NCBI RefSeq assembly: GCF_001280435.1
Contig: NZ_LBIP01000018.1
Coordinates: 310,001-374,000, forward strand
DNA length: 64,000 nucleotides
Reading direction: 5' to 3'
From: Mangrovimonas xylaniphaga
GTDB taxonomy: Bacteria > Bacteroidota > Bacteroidia > Flavobacteriales > Flavobacteriaceae
Under the pieces are notes generated by a model. The model ran no database searches. It was not told the DNA's origin and saw only the letters and a list, made by a program, of their open reading frames with translations. Of the stretch, positions 25,453 to 34,074 are shown piece after piece. Position 1 is the first letter of the stretch. Each line of letters opens with the position of its first letter. The translations under genes were made by a program, and so were the position numbers.

Positions 25453-26976
25453 ATGTCTATGTCTCAAACTCTACAGCTCACCCAGGAACTAAAAAACAAG
25501 AAACGTTTATACGATTATCAATTGGCGGATCTCAATCGGATTTTTGATGTGATTCAAACCCAATCGGATAGTTATAATCTATTGTACCAGTTGCCAACAG
25601 GTGGGGGGAAAACTGTGATTTTCTCTGAGATTGTGAGACGATACATTAAGCATCATCAGAAAAAAGTGGTCATTTTAACCCACCGAATTGAGTTGTGTAA
25701 ACAAACGTCTAGAATGCTGTCTGGTTTTGGGGTGAAAAACAAAGTCATTAATAGTAAAGTGAAGGAACTTCCGGATCAAGATGAGTTTGAATGTTTCGTG
25801 GCTATGGTAGAGACCTTAAACAATAGGCTGAATGACGATAAGTTGAAGTTGGAAGATATTGGCTTGGTGATTATCGATGAGGCCCACTACAATTCCTTTA
25901 GAAAGCTCTTTAAGTTTTTTAAGGATTGTTTTATTCTTGGCGTGACGGCTACACCGTTGAGTTCCAATATCAAACTTCCAATGAAGGACAATTATGACGA
26001 ACTCATAGTAGGCGATGATATTTCTACATTGATAAAGAATGGTTTTTTGGCCAAGGCCGAAATTTATAATTACGATGTAGAGTTAAGCACTTTGAAAATT
26101 GGGGTGAATGGAGATTATACGGTAAAATCATCCGAAGCCCTTTATACCAACTCGGTGATGCAGAGTAAGCTGCTATATGCTTATGAAGAAATGTCCAAAG
26201 GCAAAAAAACCTTGATCTTCAATAATGGTATCAATACTTCCAAGGAAGTGTATTATTCCTTTAAAAAGGCAGGGTACGAAAATATAAGGCATTTGGATAA
26301 TACAGCTTCAAAACAAGAACGGCGGGATATTTTAAAATGGTTTAAAAATACGCCAGATGGCATTTTAACTTCTGTGAGTATTTTGACAACAGGGTTTGAT
26401 GAGCCAACTGTTGAATCGGTTATTTTAAATCGTGCTACAAGATCTTTGACTTTGTATTTTCAGATGATAGGAAGAGGTTCTAGGGTTCTTGGCAATAAAA
26501 AGGATTTCTTGGTGTTGGATCTTGGAAATAATATCATCAGGTTTGGCCCTTGGGACCAACACGTAGACTGGCAGCATATTTTTAAATATCCAGACCTGTA
26601 TTTGGATAACATCAGAAATGATGAAGATATAGAGCGAGACTTCGTCTATACCATGCCAGAACTTATCAAACAAAAATTTAAAGGGGTAAAAAGCTTCGAT
26701 TTTGATATGAAAGCAGAATATCAAAAGGCAGTTCAGGAGGGGCAGAAGTCTATTGTGGCTATTGAGCGCTCCATTCAGCAACATTCCCAAATGTGTATTG
26801 AAAGCAGTAAAGATGTCTACGAAGCACGATCCTTAATTAAACATTTACAGGATGATATTGCCTATCGTATCAAGCAATATTCCTACTGCATTATGAATTG
26901 TACAGACAATTATAAAGATTGGCTCCACGAGGAGTATAACAGAAAATTACGCTTGAGCTTTAACGGGAAGTTTTAA
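25453..26976 (+). CDS. DEAD/DEAH-box superfamily 2 helicase (paralogue 1)
   Basis: The 507-residue protein has all SF2 motifs: Q-like and motif I LPTGGGKTVIF near residue 50, Ia LTHRIELCKQ, II IIDEAHYNSF (DEAH), III VTATPLS, IV TLIFNNGINTS, V ILTTGFDEP and VI QMIGRGSR. The C-terminal 130 residues are helical and specific to this Bacteroidetes group (HSQMCIESSKDVYEARSLIKH). A close, collinear paralogue is encoded at 34075-35631. It probably unwinds or translocates on DNA or RNA; the target is unknown. A second ATG lies two codons in (25459). Confidence 0.88.
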   Translation: MSMSQTLQLTQELKNKKRLYDYQLADLNRIFDVIQTQSDSYNLLYQLPTGGGKTVIFSEIVRRYIKHHQKKVVILTHRIELCKQTSRMLSGFGVKNKVINSKVKELPDQDEFECFVAMVETLNNRLNDDKLKLEDIGLVIIDEAHYNSFRKLFKFFKDCFILGVTATPLSSNIKLPMKDNYDELIVGDDISTLIKNGFLAKAEIYNYDVELSTLKIGVNGDYTVKSSEALYTNSVMQSKLLYAYEEMSKGKKTLIFNNGINTSKEVYYSFKKAGYENIRHLDNTASKQERRDILKWFKNTPDGILTSVSILTTGFDEPTVESVILNRATRSLTLYFQMIGRGSRVLGNKKDFLVLDLGNNIIRFGPWDQHVDWQHIFKYPDLYLDNIRNDEDIERDFVYTMPELIKQKFKGVKSFDFDMKAEYQKAVQEGQKSIVAIERSIQQHSQMCIESSKDVYEARSLIKHLQDDIAYRIKQYSYCIMNCTDNYKDWLHEEYNRKLRLSFNGKF

Positions 26977-27057
26977 CTAAAGTTTAAAATTTATTTCCGC
27001 AAAACACCTTATTTTCGGCAAAAAGGTATAGTCTTTGATTTCCTACAAGAAAAAGAA

Positions 27058-27765
27058 ATGTTTAGAGTTATGAAGAATTCCAAAATTCTGTTTTTAATTG
27101 CTTTTCTGTTTATGGCATATTCACAATCTCAAGCCCAGGTAGGAGATAAAAAGGAGAATAAGTCCATTAAGATTCCTGCGAAAGAAACTAAGGAAAAGGA
27201 TTCTATACCAACAGATTTAAAGATAAAGCCCAGTTCAGATGCTCCCTCGTTGACCAAAACCGACGATAATATCAATGGTATTCCTTTAAAAAGTAAAGTT
27301 GAAGTTAGGGAGTTGAAGGAGGAATTCTCCATGATTGACAATAGTACGCTTATCAATCCAGGAACCATTTACGAACAACGATGGAACAAAGCTGCGGCTG
27401 ACATTGGTATCAAACCCGAAGCGATGGCTGACCAATTTCTGGGAGATTATAGGAGCAATGGAAAGTTTGTCAATATCATGTGTCGAGATCACGAGTATCC
27501 TGACGGTGACATGGTTCGAGTGTTTGTAAACGATGAAATTGTAGTTCCAAGGTTGGTGCTGACTTCAAATTACAAATCTTTTGACATTCCTTTACAAGAA
27601 GGGTTTAACAGGATTGTGTTTTTAGCTTTAAATCAAGGGCAATCTGGGCCCAATACTGCGGAATTCAAGGTGTATGATGATAATGGTACTTTAGTGTCGG
27701 CTAAGGAGTGGAATTTGCTCACTGGGGTTAAAGCCAGTATTCTTGTTATTAAAGAAACCCCGTAA
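27058..27765 (+). CDS. secreted protein of unknown function
   Basis: The protein is 235 residues from the ATG at 27058, or 231 from the ATG at 27070, which gives the neater signal peptide (MKNSKILFLIAFLFMAYSQS). The start of the mature part is Lys/Glu-rich and low in complexity (residues 30-75). A conserved-looking beta-rich domain follows (residues 95-235) with DHEYPDGDMVRVFVNDEIVV and LQEGFNRIVFLALNQGQSGP, which looks like a carbohydrate- or protein-binding beta-sandwich. I recognise it only as a conserved secreted Flavobacteriaceae protein. It is 10 bp from the convergent pseudouridine synthase gene. Confidence 0.72.
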   Translation: MFRVMKNSKILFLIAFLFMAYSQSQAQVGDKKENKSIKIPAKETKEKDSIPTDLKIKPSSDAPSLTKTDDNINGIPLKSKVEVRELKEEFSMIDNSTLINPGTIYEQRWNKAAADIGIKPEAMADQFLGDYRSNGKFVNIMCRDHEYPDGDMVRVFVNDEIVVPRLVLTSNYKSFDIPLQEGFNRIVFLALNQGQSGPNTAEFKVYDDNGTLVSAKEWNLLTGVKASILVIKETP

Positions 27766-27775
27766 CAGCTTTTTA

Positions 27776-28363
27776 TTATAAACTCACTTCTGTAGGGATA
27801 ACATCACCTGGTTGCATGTCATCAAGGGTAAAATCTCCCACACGAATTCTTACCAATCGTAGGGTTGGAAAGCCCACAGCAGAGGTCATTTTTCTAACTT
27901 GGCGATATTTCCCTTCATTAATAATAACAGATATCCAGGATGTTGGGCCATGTCTGTCGTCCCTTATTTTTTGAATGCGTTCTGGTAAATTTGGAGGGGT
28001 TTCCAAAAAGGTAACTTCGCAAGGTTTTGTGATATATTTTATGCCCTTAAACCCAATTTCAACACCTTCTTGAAGTTTGATAATCGCTTCTTGGGTAATC
28101 ATACCGTCCACCTGAACGTAATATTCCTTATCAATTTTTGAACTACAAATATCATAGCTCAATTGTCCATCTGTAGTCAAGAGTAGGAGGCCTTCAGAGT
28201 TTTTGTCTAAACGTCCAATAGCCATGGTGCCTTCGGGAAAATCATGCAAGTCGCCAAGGAACTTTTTCTTTTGTTCATGCTTGGCATTGCTAACAAATTG
28301 ACTTAAAATTCCAAAAGGTTTGTAGATTTTGAAGTGTTTATGTTCTGGTTTAGATGGAGTCAT
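27776..28363 (-). CDS. 23S rRNA pseudouridine synthase, RluE/RluB type
   Basis: The 195-residue enzyme belongs to the RsuA family without an S4 domain. The catalytic motif is GRLDKNSEGLLLLTTDG near residue 49, with the nucleophilic Asp52. NEGKYRQVRKM near residue 145 is the conserved RNA-contacting loop. Length and lack of S4 match RluE, which modifies a uridine in 23S rRNA helix 90; the exact site is inference. Its start overlaps the end of topB by 14 bp, so the two are co-transcribed. Confidence 0.85.
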   Translation of the reverse strand: MTPSKPEHKHFKIYKPFGILSQFVSNAKHEQKKKFLGDLHDFPEGTMAIGRLDKNSEGLLLLTTDGQLSYDICSSKIDKEYYVQVDGMITQEAIIKLQEGVEIGFKGIKYITKPCEVTFLETPPNLPERIQKIRDDRHGPTSWISVIINEGKYRQVRKMTSAVGFPTLRLVRIRVGDFTLDDMQPGDVIPTEVSL

Positions 28364-30641
28364 TTATAATTTTAAAAACCAATTCCTTAGTTAGTTGTTG
28401 TCCGTTAGCCCTGTTTCTGATGTCTTCATATGAAATCCTAAAATCACAACCTTCTTTATGGGCACTACATCCGTAAGCAGTTTTACCTTTTAGGATAGTT
28501 CCTTTTTTACATTCTGGACAAGTCAATACCTCCGGGACTTCCTTCTTCTTGGTCTTTTTAGGTTCCAAAACCAATTTGAAGTTATCATCAAAACGAAGCA
28601 ATCCCTCAAGTGAGGAAGAGCCATCCTTAAACCCTTTTAAGTTTACGGTGGATCCTTTTTTGAGTAATCTGATAAACTGCTTTTCAGAAATGGTTTTGTT
28701 GTACACTTTAAACGGAAGCACAAAGTCACACCCCGATTTATAATTACTGCAACCGTAAGCTGTTTTACCTTTAATGAGCTGTCCTTTTTTGCACTTTGGA
28801 CATGTTTCGGCTGTAATCCCGGCCTTTTTCGTGGCAACTGCTTTAACAGCACGTTGCTTTACTACGGAGGCTTGAGAAAGGTTGGCACGCTTGGTTTCGC
28901 TTCGTACTTCATAGACCAGCTCGTCCACCATGCGCTTCATGTTTTTTATAAACATACTAGCACTATAACTGCCTTTTTCAATGTCCTTCAACTGCTTTTC
29001 CCACAATCCAGTAAGTTCGGCAGATTTCAATAGTTCATTTTGAATAATGTCTATCAGGGCAATGCCCGTTACAGTCGGTAAGATTTGCTTTTTATTTCGT
29101 TTAATGTATTGCCTTTTGAACAAAGTTTCAATGATATTTGCCCTAGTAGAAGGTCTTCCAATACCATTTTCCTTCATCAATTCCCGCATTTCGTCATCAT
29201 CCACCTGTTTTCCTGCGGTTTCCATGGCTCTAAGTAAGGTGGCTTCCGTAAACTGATTTGGTGGTTTGGTTTGCTTTTCCAAAAAGGAAGGCTCATGTGG
29301 GCCTTTTTCTCCTTTGGTAAATACAGGTAGAATATCCGATTCCTTTTCGGGTTTATCAGGATTTTCGAAAACAACACGCCAGCCCTTTTTCAGAATTTCC
29401 TTTCCGGTTGTTTTGAAATTAACCTCGGCCGCTTTTCCTATGACTGTGGTATTCGATACTTCACATTCATCATAAAAAACAGCAATAAAACGCCTTACTA
29501 TAATATCGTAAACCTGTTGTTGGTTGTATTGCAGTTGGCTTTGCATTCCCGTAGGAATGATCGCGTGGTGATCGGTAACTTTTTTATCGTTGAACACCTT
29601 ACTAGACTTTTTAATTTTCTTACCCAATAAAGGCTGCACCAAAGTACTGTAATTGGTCAATTTTTGAAGAATGCCAGGTACCTTTGGGTAAATATCAGTT
29701 GGTAAGAAAGTAGTATCAACCCTTGGATAGGTAACCACTTTCATTTCGTATAAACGTTGAACGATTTTAAGCGTGTCTTCGGCAGAAAACCCAAATTTGG
29801 TGTTGCAATAAACCTGAAGTCCTGTTAAGTCGAATAGTTTAGGAGCGTATTCCTTTCCTTTCTTTTTAGTGATGGATTCAATTTCAAATTCATCCTCTTT
29901 CACCTTGTTGGCCAAGACTTCTCCTTCTTCCATTTTCAGGAAACGACCTTCTTCATAGCTAAATAAGGTGTCTCTATAAAGAGTCTGAAGTTCCCAATAG
30001 GGTTGCGGTTGGAAATTCTCGATTTCCTTAAAGCGATTAACTACCATGGCAAGGGTAGGGGTCTGTACTCTTCCTATAGATAATACCTGCTTGTAGCCGC
30101 CATGTTTTAAAGTGTAAAGCCTTGTGGCATTCATACCCAAAAGCCAATCTCCGATAGCTCTAGAAAAGCCAGCATAAAAAAGGTTGTCGTATTGGGTTGA
30201 AGGCTTTAAGTTATCAAAGCCTTCTTTAATGGCTTCCGTGGTCAAGGAGGAAATCCATAAGCGCTGTACTTCGCCTTTGTAATTGGCTTGATCTAACACC
30301 CAACGTTGAATTAACTCTCCCTCTTGGCCGGCATCCCCACAGTTGATCACTACATCGGCCTGGTCGAACAGTTTTTTTACAATTTTGAATTGCTTTTGAA
30401 TCCCTGCATTGGGAGATACCTTGGTTTTAAACTTATCGGGTAGCATTGGGAGGTTGTTCAAATCCCAACTTTTCCAATGGGGTTTATAGTCGTTGGGCTC
30501 CATAAGGGTGCACAAATGACCAAAGGTGTAAGTAACCGCGTAGCCATTGCCTTCAAAATAGCCATCATGCTTTGTATTGGCTCCCAAAACGGAAGCAATT
30601 TCACGGGCTACACTTGGTTTCTCGGCAATACAGACTTTCAC
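28350..30641 (-). CDS. topB: DNA topoisomerase III
   Basis: The 763-residue type IA topoisomerase has the Toprim start MKVCIAEKPSVAREIASVLG and DAGQEGELI near residue 103, the SIGRVQTPTLAMVV motif near residue 190 and the active-site region TYPRVDTTFLP with its Tyr near residue 305. The C-terminus carries two zinc-ribbon-like repeats (CPKCKKGQLIKGKTAYGC and CPECKKGTILKGKTAYGC), each followed by a second Cys. It decatenates DNA, usually together with a RecQ helicase. The recQ gene lies 105 bp upstream on the same strand. Confidence 0.93.
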   Translation of the reverse strand: MKVCIAEKPSVAREIASVLGANTKHDGYFEGNGYAVTYTFGHLCTLMEPNDYKPHWKSWDLNNLPMLPDKFKTKVSPNAGIQKQFKIVKKLFDQADVVINCGDAGQEGELIQRWVLDQANYKGEVQRLWISSLTTEAIKEGFDNLKPSTQYDNLFYAGFSRAIGDWLLGMNATRLYTLKHGGYKQVLSIGRVQTPTLAMVVNRFKEIENFQPQPYWELQTLYRDTLFSYEEGRFLKMEEGEVLANKVKEDEFEIESITKKKGKEYAPKLFDLTGLQVYCNTKFGFSAEDTLKIVQRLYEMKVVTYPRVDTTFLPTDIYPKVPGILQKLTNYSTLVQPLLGKKIKKSSKVFNDKKVTDHHAIIPTGMQSQLQYNQQQVYDIIVRRFIAVFYDECEVSNTTVIGKAAEVNFKTTGKEILKKGWRVVFENPDKPEKESDILPVFTKGEKGPHEPSFLEKQTKPPNQFTEATLLRAMETAGKQVDDDEMRELMKENGIGRPSTRANIIETLFKRQYIKRNKKQILPTVTGIALIDIIQNELLKSAELTGLWEKQLKDIEKGSYSASMFIKNMKRMVDELVYEVRSETKRANLSQASVVKQRAVKAVATKKAGITAETCPKCKKGQLIKGKTAYGCSNYKSGCDFVLPFKVYNKTISEKQFIRLLKKGSTVNLKGFKDGSSSLEGLLRFDDNFKLVLEPKKTKKKEVPEVLTCPECKKGTILKGKTAYGCSAHKEGCDFRISYEDIRNRANGQQLTKELVFKIINDSI

Positions 30642-30746
30642 GGGCTAAATTTTATGCTTTGTAATTATAAAGGCGCAAGGTAATATTTTATGAGCTTTTC
30701 ATTCTTATTTATAAAGGAAAAACAGAGATGAGAAAAAGTAATATTT

Positions 30747-32840
30747 CTATGATTCCTTTTCCAATATACTTAGGGCTATTCTAATTTTAAAATAGTCCAT
30801 TTGTTCATTAAAGTATTCAAAATAGGGTTTTAAAGCTTTGGGAGTGTTTAGTTTGTCCTTGGCTATTTTAACGGCTTCCACATCACTTTTGGAAACAAAA
30901 TCATACATATTTATGTCTTTGCCTTCTTGATATAATTTTGCCAAATGGGAAAAGATGGTGTTGAGATGCAACTGACGCTCTTCAGCAATTTCCTCAACAG
31001 ATTTTCCTTGTTTGTAAAGATTGAAAGTAGCTAGGTAAGTATCTTTTTTACTATTTTTTTTCTGGGTCTTAAAAGTAATAATGGCATTTATGAAATCTTC
31101 ACCATATGCGTTAAGCTTGTATTGTCCAACACCACTTACTTCCAGAAAATCGGTTTCTGTAGTTGGTTCAAGACGCGCCATATCTTTTAAGGCTGCATCA
31201 CTAAACACTTGATAGGGAGGAATGCCTTTGGCTTTTGAAATTTGATGACGCAGTTGGCGCAAATGCTCAAACAAGGCACTGTTTTCAAAAGCTGCTCGGG
31301 GTGGCACCTTTTTGGTCGCTTTTTTAGAGTTAATTTCCTGGACTTTGGTTAACAATACGGTGTCGTTTTGGAATAGGACGTTCTTTGAAAACGCCGTAAG
31401 TTTAAGAGCGTTAAATTCATGAAAAGCGATTTCACAATAGCCTTGGTTGATGAGTTGGATGATATAACTTTGCCAATGATTCCAAGGAATTTCCCTGCCA
31501 ATGCCGTAAGTTTTCAGTTGGTTATAGCCTTTGTCTAGAACGGTAGCGTTTTGGGCACCTCTCAAAACGTCAATTACGGTCCCAATGGCTTCAGTTTCTT
31601 TTAACCTCGCAATTGTTGACAATGCTTTTTGAGCGATGATAGTTCCGTCAAAAAACTGAGGTGGATTATTACAGACATCACAATTATTGCAATTCTCAGA
31701 AAGTAACTCTCCAAAATAACTTAACAAAATTTTTCGGCGGCAACTGGTAGCTTCCGAAAACTGTTTCATCCTATCTAATTTTGCAATCTGTACCTCTTCA
31801 TTACTGGCACCTTGAGCAAAATTCCGCAGTTGGATGACATCTGCGTAGCTATGGAATAAGATGGCATTGGAATCCAGACCGTCACGTCCTGCACGACCAA
31901 TTTCCTGGTAATAGCCCTCTATGTTTTTAGGCATATTATAATGGATGACATAACGGACGTTGGATTTGTCAATTCCCATTCCAAAAGCTATGGTGGCACA
32001 AACAATTTTAATATTGTCGTAGATAAAATCCTCTTGAACTCTCTCTCGTTCCTCGTGACTCAAGCCTGCGTGGTAGGCGCAAGATGAAAAGCCAAAGTCA
32101 TTAAGTTTTTTAGAAATGCTTTCGGTGGTTTTTCTACTTAAACAATATATAATCCCTGATTGATTCGGCCTGTCGGTCACGTATTTGACTATCTGATTTA
32201 TTCTGTTATTGGCAGGTCTTACATCTAGTGCTATATTTTTTCGGTCAAATGAGGATATAAATTGTTTTGCTGTTGGAATGTTTAATTGGGATACAATATC
32301 CTCGCGTGTGGCTTTGTCTGCTGTTGCCGTTAGAGCAATGATTGGGATATTAGGCAATGAGTTTTTTAGAAAACCCAAAGCTTGATAGGAAGGTCTAAAA
32401 TCATGTCCCCAACTTGAAATACAGTGAGCTTCATCTATGGCAATGCAACTCAAATGCTGTTTGGTTAAAATTGGCTGTAAGCCGGCAAGGCTTTCCGGGG
32501 CTACATATAATAATTTGAGTTCCTTTTTGTAAACTTTCTCAAGAATCTGCTGCTGTTCCTCGCTACTTTGACTGCTATTAAAGAAGGCTGCAGAAATACC
32601 ATTGGCAAGTAAACCGTCCACTTGGTCTTTCATGAGCGCAATCAGAGGAGAAACTACTAAAGTGATGCCTTCAAAAAGTAAAGCTGGTAGTTGGTAACAG
32701 ATAGATTTTCCGCCTCCTGTAGGCATAATTACTAAGCAATCCTTTCCTGAAACAACGGTTTCTATAATCTGTTGTTGTTCGCTTCTAAAGGTGTCATACC
32801 CAAAATAGGTTTTTAGTGTGGAAATTAAGGTGCTTTGCAT
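30747..32840 (-). CDS. recQ: ATP-dependent DNA helicase RecQ
   Basis: I place the start at the ATG at 32840, because the longer frame (to 32912) adds a hydrophobic stretch not typical of RecQ and the family begins at STLISTLKTYFGYDTFR. The 697-residue protein has the helicase core (PTGGGKS, DEAHC, TATAD, QEIGRAGRDG), the zinc-binding RQC region with CRRKILLSYFGE and CNNCDVC, a winged helix, an HRDC domain near residues 530-600 (PPYQVFSDAALKDMA) and a C-terminal helix-turn-helix-like end. It resolves branched DNA in repair and recombination, together with topoisomerase III encoded next door. Confidence 0.93.
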   Translation of the reverse strand: MQSTLISTLKTYFGYDTFRSEQQQIIETVVSGKDCLVIMPTGGGKSICYQLPALLFEGITLVVSPLIALMKDQVDGLLANGISAAFFNSSQSSEEQQQILEKVYKKELKLLYVAPESLAGLQPILTKQHLSCIAIDEAHCISSWGHDFRPSYQALGFLKNSLPNIPIIALTATADKATREDIVSQLNIPTAKQFISSFDRKNIALDVRPANNRINQIVKYVTDRPNQSGIIYCLSRKTTESISKKLNDFGFSSCAYHAGLSHEERERVQEDFIYDNIKIVCATIAFGMGIDKSNVRYVIHYNMPKNIEGYYQEIGRAGRDGLDSNAILFHSYADVIQLRNFAQGASNEEVQIAKLDRMKQFSEATSCRRKILLSYFGELLSENCNNCDVCNNPPQFFDGTIIAQKALSTIARLKETEAIGTVIDVLRGAQNATVLDKGYNQLKTYGIGREIPWNHWQSYIIQLINQGYCEIAFHEFNALKLTAFSKNVLFQNDTVLLTKVQEINSKKATKKVPPRAAFENSALFEHLRQLRHQISKAKGIPPYQVFSDAALKDMARLEPTTETDFLEVSGVGQYKLNAYGEDFINAIITFKTQKKNSKKDTYLATFNLYKQGKSVEEIAEERQLHLNTIFSHLAKLYQEGKDINMYDFVSKSDVEAVKIAKDKLNTPKALKPYFEYFNEQMDYFKIRIALSILEKES

Positions 32841-32925
32841 AGTATAGATAAGAGCTGCGCAAATTAGATAAATCGTAATTGTAATTAAAGGGAAATTGGT
32901 AAGAGTTATCAAATTTAATAAACAC

Positions 32926-33735
32926 TCACCACCAAACCAGGAAGCATTTTGAAATCATTCCGTTGGGATGTTTGACCCAAACAAGTGGGGAGGTTTGTTG
33001 GTTTAGAAGGTTTAAAAGTAAAGGTTCAATAGCGGTATATGTTTGCCAGTCTACTTCTGGATGAGGGATTATGAACCAGTCCAATTTGGGAGGCATGTAA
33101 CACTTACAATCTTTGAAATGTGGTAATTCCTTTTCCTTAATATAAAATCCTTGAATACAATCTTGGTTGATTTTAGAGAACTCAATATGTTCCTTGTTCC
33201 ACGGCACAAAGAGTTGTGCTTTAAAAAGAACTCGTTGCTCCATGAGCTCTGGCTCGATTGATAGCTGTTTTAGGAAATTTTGACTTTCAGGTTGATGTAA
33301 CAATGGAAGTTGTTTATTTTTCAGTTTTTCCAATTTTTGAATGAGACTGTCCTTTTTGTTAGGGCCTATCCAATGCTCAATCTCATTCGTTCCCGTTTGT
33401 TCGTCATACAAATAGAACTTGTAAATAATTTCAAGATGTATGGGTGTATCATCCAATGTAATGATGGCGTCCAGTTCTCCCAGTGTTCTTTGGTTCTTTT
33501 GAATTTGAATTCCTGAAGCAATAACTTGGATGTTTTGATGAGCTTTAAAACTATGGGATACAAATTGTTCGGCTAGCTTCCCTAAACGTAAATGACCTTT
33601 AATATCTTCATTGAAGGGTTGTAAGGGGAGCTTTTGCAATTCCAGCTGCCGTAAACCATAAATAGTGTCACCTTTCCAGAGTATAGGTGTTTCGTAGTAT
33701 CCAATGTAGCGTAATTTCAACTTTTTGTAGTCCAT
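32926..33735 (-). CDS. DUF1853 family protein
   Basis: The 269-residue protein matches the DUF1853 pattern. LRLGKLAEQFVSHSF appears near residue 51, followed by GIQIQKNQRTLGELDAIITLDD and IHLEIIYKFYLYD near residues 79-110. The Glu-Asp-x-Glu-x-Lys order (GELDA...HLEIIYKF) resembles a PD-(D/E)xK nuclease-like core. That reading is inference from the pattern. It lies 85 bp upstream of recQ on the same strand. Function is unknown. Confidence 0.8.
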   Translation of the reverse strand: MDYKKLKLRYIGYYETPILWKGDTIYGLRQLELQKLPLQPFNEDIKGHLRLGKLAEQFVSHSFKAHQNIQVIASGIQIQKNQRTLGELDAIITLDDTPIHLEIIYKFYLYDEQTGTNEIEHWIGPNKKDSLIQKLEKLKNKQLPLLHQPESQNFLKQLSIEPELMEQRVLFKAQLFVPWNKEHIEFSKINQDCIQGFYIKEKELPHFKDCKCYMPPKLDWFIIPHPEVDWQTYTAIEPLLLNLLNQQTSPLVWVKHPNGMISKCFLVWW

Positions 33736-33804
33736 TACAAGTGTTAAAATTCGAATTTACGATAACTTTTAGAGTTTTAATTCCAAAAACATCTATAATA
33801 ACTT

Positions 33805-33812
33805 TACCTTTG
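33805..33812 (+). promoter_or_regulatory. -7 box upstream of a small ORF
   Basis: TACCTTTG matches TAnnTTTG exactly, 16 bp before the ATG at 33829. No convincing -33 TTG is seen. Confidence 0.35.
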
Positions 33813-33828
33813 CAGCCCAATTGCGTAA

Positions 33829-34002
33829 ATGATGTTTGCATTATTAGATTTAGGAATCCGTAATACACTTTTCACAGAACTCTTCCAATCCATTAGGGCT
33901 TATATTTCAGGCTCGATGGAAGAAGTAATTATTCCATTTATGTTACAGGAACAAAGCCATTTGGTATTTGTAAACTGTAAAACATCTTACAGCTCTTTTT
34001 AA
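33829..34002 (+). CDS. candidate small ORF of 57 residues
   Basis: The ORF reads MMFALLDLGIRNTLFTELFQ and ends VNCKTSYSSF, with no signal peptide or recognisable domain. It has an exact promoter -7 box 16 bp upstream and lies in a 339-bp gap between the divergent DUF1853 and helicase genes. It may be a small gene or a transcribed leader of the helicase gene, which starts 72 bp downstream. Confidence 0.28.
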   Translation: MMFALLDLGIRNTLFTELFQSIRAYISGSMEEVIIPFMLQEQSHLVFVNCKTSYSSF

Positions 34003-34074
34003 TAAATTATTTCATTGTAATTTATTATATTTCAACATGTTAATGTGTAATATTTAAACTATAAATTGATATCA

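Noticed and set aside
32841-32912. Longer N-terminus for RecQ
   Set aside because: The added 24 residues are a hydrophobic stretch absent from RecQ proteins, and the ATG at 32840 gives the family start.
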